Below are positions 9,537-18,844 of a stretch of DNA of 64,000 nucleotides, in pieces; positions within the stretch are counted from its first letter, which is position 1; each line of letters begins with the position of its first letter. Both the position numbers and the translations under genes were made by a program. The stretch lies in NCBI RefSeq assembly GCF_001687325.1, contig NZ_LZRD01000007.1:230263-294262 (forward strand), read 5' to 3'. Origin of the DNA: Streptomyces sp. PTY087I2. GTDB taxonomy: Bacteria > Actinomycetota > Actinomycetes > Streptomycetales > Streptomycetaceae. A model generated the notes under the pieces. That model was given only the letters and a program-made list of their open reading frames with translations, did no database searches and had not been told where the DNA came from.

Positions 9537-11180
9537 CTACGCGGCCCGGCGACGCCGCGCAGGCGCACCAGACCGCGCAGGCGCACCGGAGCGCGCCGCA
9601 CCGCCCTGCGCACCGGCACCGGCACCCGCACCGCCCCCCGATCCCCGCCGCCCCCGCCCCCGGCTCCCGGAGCGCACCGCTCCACCGCCGGAGCCGGAGC
9701 CCGAACCGCCCGACCGGGCCCGCTGCTTCGGCGGCGTCGGCTGCGGGACCTCGATCACGATCGCGACGCCCGACGGCTCACGCGCACCCGTGATCCGGCT
9801 CAGCTCCTCGTCGCCGGACGTGACTCGGGTGGTGCGCGGCGCGATCCCCGCGTCCTGCATCAGCCGGTTCATCTCCCGCTTCTCGTCGGGCAGCACCAGC
9901 GTGACGACGCTGCCGGACTCCCCGGCGCGCGCCGTACGGCCACCCCGGTGCAGGTAGTCCTTGTGGTCCGTCGGCGGGTCCACGTTGACGACCAGGTCCA
10001 GGTCGTCGACGTGGATGCCGCGCGCCGCGACGTTCGTCGCGACGAGCGCGGTGACCTGCCCGTTCTTGAACTGGTCCAGCGTCCGGTTACGCTGCGGCTG
10101 GGACCGCCCGCCGTGCAGCGCGGCCGCCCGGACCCCGCTGGCGAGCAGCCGCTTGGCGAAGCGGTCGGCGGCGCGCTTGGTGTCGACGAACATGATCACG
10201 CGGCCGTCGCGGGCGGCGATCTTCGTGGCGACGGCCTTCTTGTCGGTCTCGTCCAGGACGTGGAGCACATGGTGCTCCATCGTGGTGACCGCACCGGCGG
10301 ACGGGTCGACGGAGTGCACGACCGGGTCGGTGAGGAACATCCTGACGAGCCGGTCGATGTTCTTGTCGAGGGTCGCGGAGAACAGCATCCGCTGCCCGCC
10401 CGGCTCGACCTGCTTGAGCAGGGCGACGACCTGCGGCATGAAGCCCATGTCGGCCATCTGGTCGGCCTCGTCGAGGACGGTGATGGCGACCTCGTCCAGC
10501 CGGCAGTCGCCGCGCTCGATGAGGTCCTTGAGCCGGCCCGGGGTGGCGACGAGCACTTCGGCGCCGCGCCGCAGGGTGGCGGACTGCTTGGTGATCGACA
10601 TGCCGCCGACGACGGTGGCGAGCCGCAGGTTCACGGCGGTCGCGTACGGGGTCAGCGCGTCGGTGACCTGCTGGGCCAGCTCGCGGGTGGGGACGAGGAC
10701 CATGGCGAGCGGGGCGCGCGGCTCGCTGCGGCGGCCGGCGGTGCGGGCCAGCAGCGCCAGGCCGAAGGCGAGCGTCTTGCCGGAGCCGGTGCGGCCCCGG
10801 CCGAGGATGTCGCGGCCGGCCAGCGAGTTCGGCAGGGTCGCGCCCTGGATCGGGAACGGCTCGGTGACGCCCTGCGCGGCGAGGGTCTTCAGCAGCGCGG
10901 CGGGCATGTCCAGATCGGCGAAGGCGTCGACGGACGGCAGCGCGGGGGTCACGGTCTCCGGCAGAGCGAACTCGGCGGGCGCCGCGACGGCGGGCTTGCG
11001 GCGGGCCGAGGGCTTGGAGCCGCCCTGGTTCCGGGAGCGGGGTGCGCCGCCCCGGCCGTTCGCGGGGGCCTGGGAGCCGGCGCCCTGGCCGCGGCCCCGG
11101 CCACGGGCGGGCCGGGAGCGGGGGGTGCGGTCCTGGCGTTCGGAACGATCGGACCGGCCAGAGCGTTCGGAGCTGGTCAT
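9537..11180 (-). CDS. DEAD-box RNA helicase
   Basis: A 547-residue ATP-dependent RNA helicase. A low-complexity Arg/Gly-rich N-terminus (about 80 residues) leads into the Q-motif region, then motif I (GRTGSGKT), Ia (PTRELAQQ), Ib (TPGRL), II (DEAD), III (SAT), the RecA-2 domain with ARGIHVDD and motif VI (HRGGRTARAG). The last about 60 residues are a Gly/Ser/Arg-rich tail suited to RNA binding. The ATG at 11180 has AGGAGGG nine bases upstream. It lies downstream of a cold-shock gene in the same direction, a pairing consistent with RNA remodelling in the cold. Confidence 0.95.
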   Translation of the reverse strand: MTSSERSGRSDRSERQDRTPRSRPARGRGRGQGAGSQAPANGRGGAPRSRNQGGSKPSARRKPAVAAPAEFALPETVTPALPSVDAFADLDMPAALLKTLAAQGVTEPFPIQGATLPNSLAGRDILGRGRTGSGKTLAFGLALLARTAGRRSEPRAPLAMVLVPTRELAQQVTDALTPYATAVNLRLATVVGGMSITKQSATLRRGAEVLVATPGRLKDLIERGDCRLDEVAITVLDEADQMADMGFMPQVVALLKQVEPGGQRMLFSATLDKNIDRLVRMFLTDPVVHSVDPSAGAVTTMEHHVLHVLDETDKKAVATKIAARDGRVIMFVDTKRAADRFAKRLLASGVRAAALHGGRSQPQRNRTLDQFKNGQVTALVATNVAARGIHVDDLDLVVNVDPPTDHKDYLHRGGRTARAGESGSVVTLVLPDEKREMNRLMQDAGIAPRTTRVTSGDEELSRITGAREPSGVAIVIEVPQPTPPKQRARSGGSGSGSGGGAVRSGSRGRGRRGSGGGAGAGAGAQGGAARSGAPARSGAPARRRRAA

Positions 11181-11320
11181 ACGGAATTGCCCTCCTGGGG
11201 GATTCCTGGGCAACTGCCGAATGGGTTACTGCGATGTGCGGCCCGGCCGTTCGGGTGCGCCCCCAGGATGTGCGCACAGAACGGGTCGGTGACGACAGGT
11301 CGTCGCTCGGACAGCACAAA

Positions 11321-11353
11321 CCGGGGCCCGCACCTTCACGGTGCGGGCCCCGG
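11321..11353 (-). terminator. Perfect 14-bp hairpin after the cold-shock gene
   Basis: CCGGGGCCCGCACC pairs perfectly with GGTGCGGGCCCCGG around a five-base loop, 24 bases past the cold-shock stop. There is no long T-run, as is common in this group. It should limit readthrough into the helicase gene. Confidence 0.8.
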
Positions 11354-11376
11354 TCAGCGAGGTACGCGTCCGACGA

Positions 11377-11580
11377 TCAGGCCGGGACGATGTTCTCCGC
11401 CTGCGGGCCCTTCTGGCCCTGCGTGACGTCGAAGGAGACCTTCTGGCCCTCCTGGAGCTCACGGAAGCCGGAGGCGTTGATGTTGGAGTAGTGGGCGAAG
11501 ACGTCGGCGCCGCCGCCGTCCTGCTCGATGAAGCCGAAGCCCTTTTCCGAGTTGAACCACTTCACGGTACCGGTGGCCAT
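11377..11580 (-). CDS. Cold-shock domain protein (CspA family)
   Basis: A 67-residue single cold-shock domain, the standard size. The RNP1 motif KGFGFIEQ and RNP2-type DVFAHYS are present, in an OB fold that binds single-stranded RNA or DNA. It starts [17 protein letters not shown] as Streptomyces Csp proteins do. The leader upstream of the ATG is A-rich compared with the rest of the window and may be a structured 5' UTR. It is bounded on both sides by strong hairpins, so it is probably its own transcription unit. Confidence 0.97.
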   Translation of the reverse strand: MATGTVKWFNSEKGFGFIEQDGGGADVFAHYSNINASGFRELQEGQKVSFDVTQGQKGPQAENIVPA

Positions 11581-11679
11581 GTCATTCTCCTAAAACAGGT
11601 GCAGTGCCGGAAATCCGCACTGTACGGATTCCAAGTCGCCGCATTGAGCCCCATCCGGAGAAAGCCGGAAAACAATAAA

Positions 11680-11708
11680 GCGCCTGACGAAGCATTCCCG
11701 TCAGGCGC
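11680..11708 (-). terminator. Rho-independent terminator after fadA6
   Basis: On the minus strand GCGCCTGACG pairs perfectly with CGTCAGGCGC around a nine-base loop, followed by CTTTATTGTTTT. It lies 57 bases beyond the fadA6 stop and upstream of the cold-shock gene, so it separates the steroid operon from csp. Confidence 0.85.
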
Positions 11709-11764
11709 ACATAAAGTTCATGGGTACCAAAACTGCAACGGGACCACCCTAGCACGTCCACCGC

Positions 11765-12922
<1,158 letters not shown>

Positions 12923-12954
12923 GGCTGCTGCTCCTCGGTCGTCAAGAGAGGTGG

Positions 12955-13566
12955 CTAGACACGCAAAGCAATGCCGTCCAGCACCATCGAGAGGTACTGG
13001 CGGGCGATCTCCTCGGGGCTGTGGTGTCCGCCGGGCCGGTACCAGGAGGCGGCGACCCAGACGGTGTCGCGGACGAAGCGGTAGGTGAGGCGGATGTCGA
13101 GGTCGTCGCGGAAGACGCCTTCGGTGACGCCGCGTTCCAGGGTGCCGAGCCAGGCCTTCTCGAACTTGGTCTGCGAGTCGGCGAGATAGGCGAAGCGCGG
13201 CTGGACGGCGAGGTGCTTGGACTCCTTCTGGTAGATCGCGACGGCGGGGCGGTGCCGGTCGATCTCCCGGAAGGACTCGGTGACCAGGGCCTCGATGGTC
13301 TCGCGGGGGCCGAGGCCGGCCGCCAGGACCTCGTCGTAGCCCTGCCAGAGCTCGTCGAGGAAGGTGGAGAGGATCTCGTCGAGCATCGATTCCTTGGAAT
13401 CGAAGTGGTAGTAGAGGCTGCCCGCGAGCATCCCGGCCTCATCCGCGATGCGGCGCACGGTGGTGGCGTTGTATCCCTGGGCGGCGAAGACCTCGGCGGC
13501 GGTGGCGAGCAGTTCCCGGCGTCGCTCCGGCGTGGGGGTCACCTGGGGCTTCTTCTTGGTAGGCAC
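12955..13566 (-). CDS. kstR2: TetR-family repressor KstR2-like, controlling HIP catabolism
   Basis: A 203-residue TetR-type regulator. The N-terminal helix-turn-helix is TTVRRIADEAGMLAGSLYYH. The ligand domain contains IYQKESKHLAVQPRF and RFVRDTVWVAASWYRPGG, which I recall as closely similar to mycobacterial KstR2 (Rv3557c). That protein represses the steroid C/D-ring genes and is released by HIP-CoA. It sits between ipdF and fadA6, as kstR2 does in mycobacteria. Two palindromes in the cluster (5703-5724 and 14439-14458) are likely binding sites, including that of its own operon, implying autorepression. Confidence 0.88.
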   Translation of the reverse strand: MPTKKKPQVTPTPERRRELLATAAEVFAAQGYNATTVRRIADEAGMLAGSLYYHFDSKESMLDEILSTFLDELWQGYDEVLAAGLGPRETIEALVTESFREIDRHRPAVAIYQKESKHLAVQPRFAYLADSQTKFEKAWLGTLERGVTEGVFRDDLDIRLTYRFVRDTVWVAASWYRPGGHHSPEEIARQYLSMVLDGIALRV

Positions 13567-13596
13567 CCGGCCATTGTCCGCCCGCCGCCCGGGTGT

Positions 13597-14379
13597 TCAC
13601 GCATGCTGGCTGCTGACGGGGACGACCTCGCCGGTCATGTACGAGGAGTAGCCGCTGGCGAGGAAGACGATGACGTTGGCGACCTCCCAGGGTTCGGCGT
13701 ACCGGCCGAAGGCCTCCTTCCCGGTGAGTTCGGCGAGGAGTTCGGTGGAGGTGACCTTGGCGAGGTGGGGGTGCATGGCGAGGCTGGGGGCGACGGCGTT
13801 GACGCGTACGCCGTAGTCGGCGGCCTCGACGGCGGCGCAGCGGGTGAGGGCCATGACACCGGCCTTGGCGGCGGCGTAGTGGGCCTGGCCGCGCTGGGCG
13901 CGCCAGCCGACGACGGAGGCGTTGTTGACGACGGCGCCGCCCCGCCCGGCGGCCTTGAGGGAGCGGAGGGCGGCGCGGGTGCAGCGGAAGGTGCCGTTCA
14001 GGGTGACGTCGAGGATCTTCGTCCACTGGTCGTCGGTCATCTCGGTGAGTTCGGCGGTGCCGCCGAGGCCGGCGTTGTTGACGACGATGTCGAGGCCGCC
14101 GTGGGTGCGCTCGGCGTGGGCGAACAGGGCGGCCACCTGGTCCTCGTCGGTGACGTCGCAGGTCAGGGCGGTGACGCGGTCGGGGCCGAACTCTTCGGCG
14201 AGGGCATGGGCACTCTCCTTCAGCCGCCGGGCGTGGGCGTCGCTGACGACGACGCGGGCGCCCTCCTCCAGGAACCGGCGGGCGGTGGCCCCGCCGATCC
14301 CGGCTCCGGCGGCGGCGGTGACGACGGCGGTGCGGCCGGTCAGCAGTCCGTGTCCCGGCAGGTACGGCGGTGCGCTCAT
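13597..14379 (-). CDS. ipdF: IpdF-like short-chain dehydrogenase
   Basis: A 260-residue SDR with VVTAAAGAGIGGATARRFLEEG in place of the usual TGxxxGxG start, DVTD, NNAG, a catalytic Ser in NNASVVGWRAQ and YAAAK. This combination, especially AAAGxGIG and GWRAQ, is what I recall for Rv3559c/IpdF. That enzyme oxidises the 5-hydroxy group of the HIP-CoA series. The ATG at 14379 is preferred over an ATG nine codons upstream because GGGGATGGG precedes it. First gene of the ipdF-kstR2-fadA6 operon, divergent from the acyl-CoA dehydrogenases. Confidence 0.88.
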   Translation of the reverse strand: MSAPPYLPGHGLLTGRTAVVTAAAGAGIGGATARRFLEEGARVVVSDAHARRLKESAHALAEEFGPDRVTALTCDVTDEDQVAALFAHAERTHGGLDIVVNNAGLGGTAELTEMTDDQWTKILDVTLNGTFRCTRAALRSLKAAGRGGAVVNNASVVGWRAQRGQAHYAAAKAGVMALTRCAAVEAADYGVRVNAVAPSLAMHPHLAKVTSTELLAELTGKEAFGRYAEPWEVANVIVFLASGYSSYMTGEVVPVSSQHA

Positions 14380-14438
14380 CGACCCATCCCCACGGCTTCT
14401 AAGCATGACTCCTCGACGGTGCTTGAGCCGTACGTTAA

Positions 14439-14458
14439 CCTACCAAACACTTGTTAGG
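14439..14458. promoter_or_regulatory. Probable KstR2 operator between ipdF and fadE30
   Basis: CCTACCAAACACTTGTTAGG at 14439-14458 contains ACCAAACACTTGTT, matching 9 of 10 fixed positions of the recalled KstR2 consensus AnCAAGnnCTTGnT. It repeats, in opposite orientation, 16 of 17 bases of the site at 5703-5724. It lies in the divergent promoter region, 36 bases before the fadE30 start and 59 before ipdF. Confidence 0.8.
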
Positions 14459-14494
14459 GAACAGTCAACGGTGCGGCACCGGAAGGCGGACCCC

Positions 14495-15640
14495 ATGGAT
14501 CTGGAGCAGACGGCACGGACCGAGGCGCTGCGGACCGAGGCCCGGGCCTGGCTGCGGAAGCACGTACCGGTCCGGCCGCTCCCCTCCCTGGAGACCGAGG
14601 AGGGGTTCGCCGCGCACCGGGCGTGGGAGGCGGAGCTGTACGAGGGCCGGTGGTCGGCGGTCTCCTGGCCCGAGGAGTACGGGGGCCGGGGCGCGGATCT
14701 CTTCGGCTGGCTGGCGTTCGAGGAGGAGTACTGGGCGGCGGGCGCGCCGGGCCGGGTCTCGCAGAACGGGGTCAGCCTCCTCGCCCCGACCCTGCTCGCC
14801 CACGGCACGGCGGAGCAGCGGGCCCGGGTGCTGCCCCCGATGGCGAGCGGCGAGGTGATCTGGGCGCAGGCCTGGTCGGAGCCGGAGGCCGGGTCGGACC
14901 TGGCGGCGCTGCGGTCGCGGGCGGTGCGGACGGAGGGCGGCTGGCTGCTGTCGGGGCAGAAGACGTGGTCCTCCCGGGCGGCGTTCGCGGACCGGGCGTT
15001 CGGGATCTTCCGTACGGACCCGGGGGCCGCGAAGCCGCACCGGGGGCTGACGTATCTGATGTTCGGGCTGCGGGAGCCCGGGGTGACGGTCCGTCCGATC
15101 GGGCGGCTGGACGGGAAGCCGGCGTTCGCCGAGATCTTCCTCGACGAGGTCTTCGTACCGGACGAGGACATCATCGGGGAGCCGGGGCAGGGCTGGCGCA
15201 TCGCGATGTCGGCGACCGGCGACGAGCGCGGGCTCACCCTCCGCTCCCCCGGCCGCTTCCTGGCCGCCGCCGACCGGTTGACGGCGCTGTGGCGTCGGGC
15301 GGGCGATCCGGCGGACACGGCGTTACGGGACCGGGTGGCGGACGCGGTGATCGGGGCGCGGGCGTATCAGCTGTTCACGGCGGCCTCGGCGGCGCGGTTC
15401 GCGGCGGGCGCGGCGCTCGGTCCTGAGTCCAGCCTGAACAAGGTGTTCTGGTCCCGATACGACATCGCGCTGCACGAGACGGCGCTCGACCTGCTCGGCC
15501 CGGACGCGGAGGTGGCGGACACCGCGTGGGCGGAGGGGTACGTCTTCGCGCTCGCCGGGCCGATCTACGCCGGGACGAACGAGATCCAGCGCGACATCAT
15601 CGCCGAGCGGCTGCTCGGCCTGCCGAAGGGGCGGCGCTGA
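14495..15640 (+). CDS. fadE30: Acyl-CoA dehydrogenase, FadE30-like
   Basis: A 381-residue flavoprotein with the three acyl-CoA dehydrogenase domains. The N-terminal helices are followed by the middle beta domain with WAQAWSEPEAGSDLAALRS and GQKTWSSRA. The C-terminal helices end in GPIYAGTNEIQRDIIAERLLG, the standard family terminus with the FAD-binding part. In HIP catabolism FadE30 desaturates the propionyl-CoA side chain; the name is assigned by neighbourhood. The ATG at 14495 has a GGAAGGCGGA site. It overlaps the next acyl-CoA dehydrogenase by ATGA, suggesting a possible two-subunit enzyme. Confidence 0.83.
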   Translation: MDLEQTARTEALRTEARAWLRKHVPVRPLPSLETEEGFAAHRAWEAELYEGRWSAVSWPEEYGGRGADLFGWLAFEEEYWAAGAPGRVSQNGVSLLAPTLLAHGTAEQRARVLPPMASGEVIWAQAWSEPEAGSDLAALRSRAVRTEGGWLLSGQKTWSSRAAFADRAFGIFRTDPGAAKPHRGLTYLMFGLREPGVTVRPIGRLDGKPAFAEIFLDEVFVPDEDIIGEPGQGWRIAMSATGDERGLTLRSPGRFLAAADRLTALWRRAGDPADTALRDRVADAVIGARAYQLFTAASAARFAAGAALGPESSLNKVFWSRYDIALHETALDLLGPDAEVADTAWAEGYVFALAGPIYAGTNEIQRDIIAERLLGLPKGRR

Positions 15641-16677
15641 TGCGTTTTCTGCTCACCGACGAGCAGCGGGAGTTCGGGCGTTCCCTGGACGCGCTGCTGG
15701 CGGCGGCGGACACCCCGGCGGTCCTGCGGGCGTGGGCGGCCGGGGACCACGGTCCGGGGCGGGCCCTGTGGGGGCGGCTCGCGGACGCGGGGGTGTTCGC
15801 GCTCGCGGTCCCGGAGGCGTACGGGGGTGTCGGCCCGCTGCCCGTGGAGGCGGCCGTCGCCTGCGTCGAGCTGGGACGGCACGCGGTGCCCGGCCCGGTG
15901 GCGGAGACCCTGGCGGCCGGGGTGCTGCTGGCCGGGGCGGGCGGGCCGGTGGCCGAGGAGTGGCTGCCGGGGATCGCGTCGGGGGCGGTGGTGTCGCTGA
16001 CCCTGGAGGGGTACGGCCCGTACGCCCCGGACGCGGACGCGGCGGACGCGATGCTCACGGTGACCGGCGGCGAACTGCGGCTCGCCCCGGGCCCCGGGAA
16101 GCCGATGGCGTCGGCGGACCCGGCGCGCCGGCTGTTCCGGCCGGAGCCGGGCGGCGCCCCGGTCGCCAAGGGCCCGGCGGTACGGGCGGCGGCACGGGCG
16201 GCGGGCGACTGGGCCGCCTTCGCCACGGCGGCCCTGGCGCTGGGCTGCGGGGAGGAGCTGCTGCGGGCGACCGTGGCGTACGTGAAGCAGCGCACCCAGT
16301 TCGGCGTGCCCGTCGGCTCCTTCCAGGCGGTCAAGCACCGCCTCGCGGACACCCTGCTCGGCCTGGAGTTCGCCCGCCCGCTGCTGTACGGGGCGGCGGT
16401 GGAGCTGGCGTCGGGGCTCTCCGGGGCCGGGGAGGCGGAAGCGGGACCGGGACCGGCCACAGAGGCGCCCGGGACCGGAGCCGGGGCGGCGGTCGCGGCG
16501 GCGAAGGTGGCGGCGGGCGAGGCGGGGTACGCGGCGGCCCGCACCGCGCTGCACCTGCACGGCGCGGTCGGCTACACCGAGGAGCTGGACCTGGCGTGGT
16601 GGCTGCGCCGGGCCCGGCCGCTGCGGGACGCCTGGGGGACGCCGTCCGCGTGCCGGGCCCGGGTGCTGGCGGGGTGA
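15640..16677 (+). CDS. Second acyl-CoA dehydrogenase, divergent (FadE-type partner)
   Basis: A 345-residue acyl-CoA dehydrogenase that is shorter and more divergent than its neighbour. It keeps the N-terminal TDEQREFGRSLDALL helix and KQRTQFGVPVGSFQAVKHRLAD in the C-terminal domain, but the middle domain lacks a clear (T/S)EP-GSD motif. A low-complexity Gly/Ala/Pro stretch lies near residues 265-285. Steroid degraders use alpha2-beta2 acyl-CoA dehydrogenases in which adjacent genes encode complementary subunits; the 4-base overlap with fadE30 fits this. Whether it has its own active site is not clear from reading. Confidence 0.82.
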   Translation: MRFLLTDEQREFGRSLDALLAAADTPAVLRAWAAGDHGPGRALWGRLADAGVFALAVPEAYGGVGPLPVEAAVACVELGRHAVPGPVAETLAAGVLLAGAGGPVAEEWLPGIASGAVVSLTLEGYGPYAPDADAADAMLTVTGGELRLAPGPGKPMASADPARRLFRPEPGGAPVAKGPAVRAAARAAGDWAAFATAALALGCGEELLRATVAYVKQRTQFGVPVGSFQAVKHRLADTLLGLEFARPLLYGAAVELASGLSGAGEAEAGPGPATEAPGTGAGAAVAAAKVAAGEAGYAAARTALHLHGAVGYTEELDLAWWLRRARPLRDAWGTPSACRARVLAG

Positions 16678-16702
16678 GTGCCCCTGCGGCCTCGGGGGCC
16701 GG

Positions 16703-17194
16703 TCACTTCCGGCGTACGGTGCGCAGCGGCTGCCCCGGCCGCCAGGACTGGATGACCAGCTCATCGTTGTCGAGCCCGATACGGACCACCTCGGTCAGCT
16801 CCGTACGGAAGAGGTGGAAGGGCTCGGGCGGGGTGGCCTCCTCGATGAAGCGGGCGATCACCTCCGGGTCGGTGATCTCCACGGCCCGGCCGCTGACCCG
16901 GACGTCGCCGTCGTTCATCTCGGCGTCGGGGCCCGGGTTGGCGTGGAGCGCGAAGCGCGGGTCGCGGCGCAGGTCCAGGGCCTTGCGGGAGTCCGGCATC
17001 ATGCCGAGCAGCAGCTCACCGAAGCGGAAGTCGGCCTCCAGGCCGGTGACCCGGGGCGAGCCGTCCTTCCGCAGGGTGGCGAGGACATGGTGCTTGTAGA
17101 GGCGGAAGCGGCGCCGGACGGTGTCGGCGAAGCCGGGTTCGGCGGTGGCGAAGCCGTCCCAGGAGAGGGGTGCGGAAGACGTCATGGGCGTCAT
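16703..17194 (-). CDS. Pyridoxamine 5'-phosphate oxidase-family (split-barrel) protein
   Basis: A small split beta-barrel flavin or F420-binding protein. HHVLATLRKDGSPRVTGLEADF is the usual first strand pair, followed by LGMMPDSRKALDLRRDPRFALHANP and VRVSGRAVEI. Members bind FMN or F420 and either reduce small molecules or sequester the cofactor; the substrate is unknown. Three in-frame starts are possible (17215 GTG, 17194 ATG, 17185 ATG), none with a strong ribosome-binding site; the middle one is used. It converges with the steroid-cluster acyl-CoA dehydrogenase. Confidence 0.82.
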   Translation of the reverse strand: MTPMTSSAPLSWDGFATAEPGFADTVRRRFRLYKHHVLATLRKDGSPRVTGLEADFRFGELLLGMMPDSRKALDLRRDPRFALHANPGPDAEMNDGDVRVSGRAVEITDPEVIARFIEEATPPEPFHLFRTELTEVVRIGLDNDELVIQSWRPGQPLRTVRRK

Positions 17195-17249
17195 GGAACA
17201 CTGGATACCCGACACCTTCTGTCCGATTTCCCCGGCCGTTCGCGGACTC

Positions 17250-17819
17250 TCACCCGGCCGAGAAGGTGATCAGCACCGCCTGGCCCATCGTCCGCAGAAC
17301 GCCGGGTGACTCCCCGGCCGCGAGGACCGCGTCGTAACGGTCCAGCCGGACACCGCCGCCCCCGCCCTCCAGTTCCGCGCCGTCGTCCAGGGAGACGGCG
17401 AGCACCGCTCCGCCCTCCGGGGGCAGCAGGCGGACCGTGCCGCAGACGACGGCGGTCTCCGCCCGCGTACGGTCCCTGCGGTACATGACGTTGAGATTGA
17501 CGACCGGGCCGCCCAGCAGGAAGCCCTCGGTGGGCAGATCACCGGGGAAGCCGTGCGGCCACAGCGGCTCGTCGACGATGTGGTGCTCGCCGCCGACGAC
17601 GAGGTCCATGCCCGGGCCCTCGACCACGGTGAGGATGCGGTCCACACCGGGAAAGGCGGAGAACGGCCCGTCGGCGGTGACGTCCGCGAGACTGACCCGC
17701 CAGTCGAAGGCGTCGGCCCCCGCGCCCTCGGGTCCGGCGGCGATCTCCCGGACGATCCCGCCGCCGTTCTTCCAGGGCACGGGGGTGCGGTCGGCGGCGC
17801 GCAGGATCCGTACGGTCAC
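17250..17819 (-). CDS. HutD/Ves-like cupin protein
   Basis: A 189-residue protein of the HutD/Ves family. It starts ILRAADRTPVPWKNGGGIVREIA, has FDWRVSLADVTADGPFSAFPGVDRIL and a later VVNLNVMYRR segment, all characteristic. The fold is a double cupin; HutD is tied to histidine utilisation in pseudomonads and Ves to cold stress in E. coli, but no catalytic role is established. It starts inside the stop codon of the vWA gene (GTGA overlap), so the two are translated together. Confidence 0.85.
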   Translation of the reverse strand: MTVRILRAADRTPVPWKNGGGIVREIAAGPEGAGADAFDWRVSLADVTADGPFSAFPGVDRILTVVEGPGMDLVVGGEHHIVDEPLWPHGFPGDLPTEGFLLGGPVVNLNVMYRRDRTRAETAVVCGTVRLLPPEGGAVLAVSLDDGAELEGGGGGVRLDRYDAVLAAGESPGVLRTMGQAVLITFSAG

Positions 17820-18568
17820 CGGACGATCCCCTGCTCGCGGGCGGCGGCCAGCCAGAGCGGGAACTCGGCGACGAGCCGGTCGTACAGCTTGCGGTCCGGG
17901 ACCTTGCGGGGGTCGAGGCCCGCGTGGAAGTACCCGGCGTTGTCGACGGGCCGCTTGGCGGGGACGGCCAGGCCGTCGAGCTTGCGCAGGAAGTCGAACT
18001 GGTTGCTGCGGGTGTTGCCGAAGCCGACGAACTGCCAGAACAGGGGCAGCTTCGCGGCCTTGCAGAGATAGCGTTCGGCGGCGAGCTTGTTGATCGGCCC
18101 GCCGTCGGTCTGGAAGACGACCAGGGCGGGTGCGGTGGAGCCGCTGTCGAGGTAGTGGTCGATGACGGCGTCCATCGCCAGGTGGTAGCTCGTCTTCCCC
18201 ATGTGCCCGAGGCCCGCCACGATCTTGTCGATCCGGCCGTGGTGGTTGTCGAGGGCGATGTCGGTGACCGCGTCGACGTCGGTGGAGAAGAAGACGACGG
18301 GGACCGTGCCGTCGTCGTCGAGGTGGGACGACAGGCCCAGGACCCGGTCGGCCAGCGCCTGGACGCTGCCGTCCTGGTAATAGGGCTTCATCGAGCCGGA
18401 GTAGTCGAGGACGAGGTAGACGGCGGCACGTTGACCGCCCAGGCCGTGCTTCTCCAGCGAGACCCCGGCGCTCTTGTAGAGGCTGACCAGGGCCGGGGCC
18501 GTCTCCTGCACCTTGGTCAGGCTGATGGCCGGGCCGCTCCTGCCCACGGCCGTGTCCGCACCGCGCAT
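17816..18568 (-). CDS. von Willebrand factor A domain protein, TerF-like
   Basis: A 250-residue protein whose core is a vWA domain. [10 protein letters not shown] contains the DxSxS metal-ion-dependent adhesion motif, and QTDGGPINK supplies a later metal-binding Asp. Residues 1-45 ([20 protein letters not shown]) match the N-terminus of TerF/YxxD-type tellurium-resistance proteins. No signal peptide is seen, so it is probably cytoplasmic. The ATG at 18568 is chosen because GGGGGAG precedes it. No other ter genes are in the window, so a direct role in tellurite resistance is not supported. Confidence 0.83.
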   Translation of the reverse strand: MRGADTAVGRSGPAISLTKVQETAPALVSLYKSAGVSLEKHGLGGQRAAVYLVLDYSGSMKPYYQDGSVQALADRVLGLSSHLDDDGTVPVVFFSTDVDAVTDIALDNHHGRIDKIVAGLGHMGKTSYHLAMDAVIDHYLDSGSTAPALVVFQTDGGPINKLAAERYLCKAAKLPLFWQFVGFGNTRSNQFDFLRKLDGLAVPAKRPVDNAGYFHAGLDPRKVPDRKLYDRLVAEFPLWLAAAREQGIVR

Positions 18569-18805
18569 GACGGCTCCCCCCACTCGGCGTTCCGCGTTCC
18601 GCGGAGTGACGAGCCTAGGCCACGGCCGGGCCCTGGGCACACAGCCCTCCGTGCCGGTTCGCCATCTGCTGTCGGCCGTAGGCGGTTCGGTGCTGGTGTA
18701 CCTGCGGCCCCCGGACGCGCCACGGCGCCCACTGAGTCCGGTCGGGGACAGGCGGGCGCCGCGTTCAGTTCCGCACGCCGTTGTACGGGACGTATCAAGG
18801 GGGCT

Positions 18806-18830
18806 CCCCCGGGCCGCGTGGCCCAGGGGG
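18806..18830 (-). terminator. Hairpin terminator after gltD
   Basis: CCCCCGGGCC pairs with GGCCCAGGGGG around a GCGT loop with one bulged base. It lies 15 bases past the gltD stop on the minus strand. Confidence 0.65.
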
Positions 18831-18844
18831 AACCCGGGTGGTGC

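Noticed and set aside
17250..18568. Tellurium-resistance locus
   Set aside because: One TerF-like vWA protein and a HutD/Ves cupin are present but no TerD, TerC or other ter genes.
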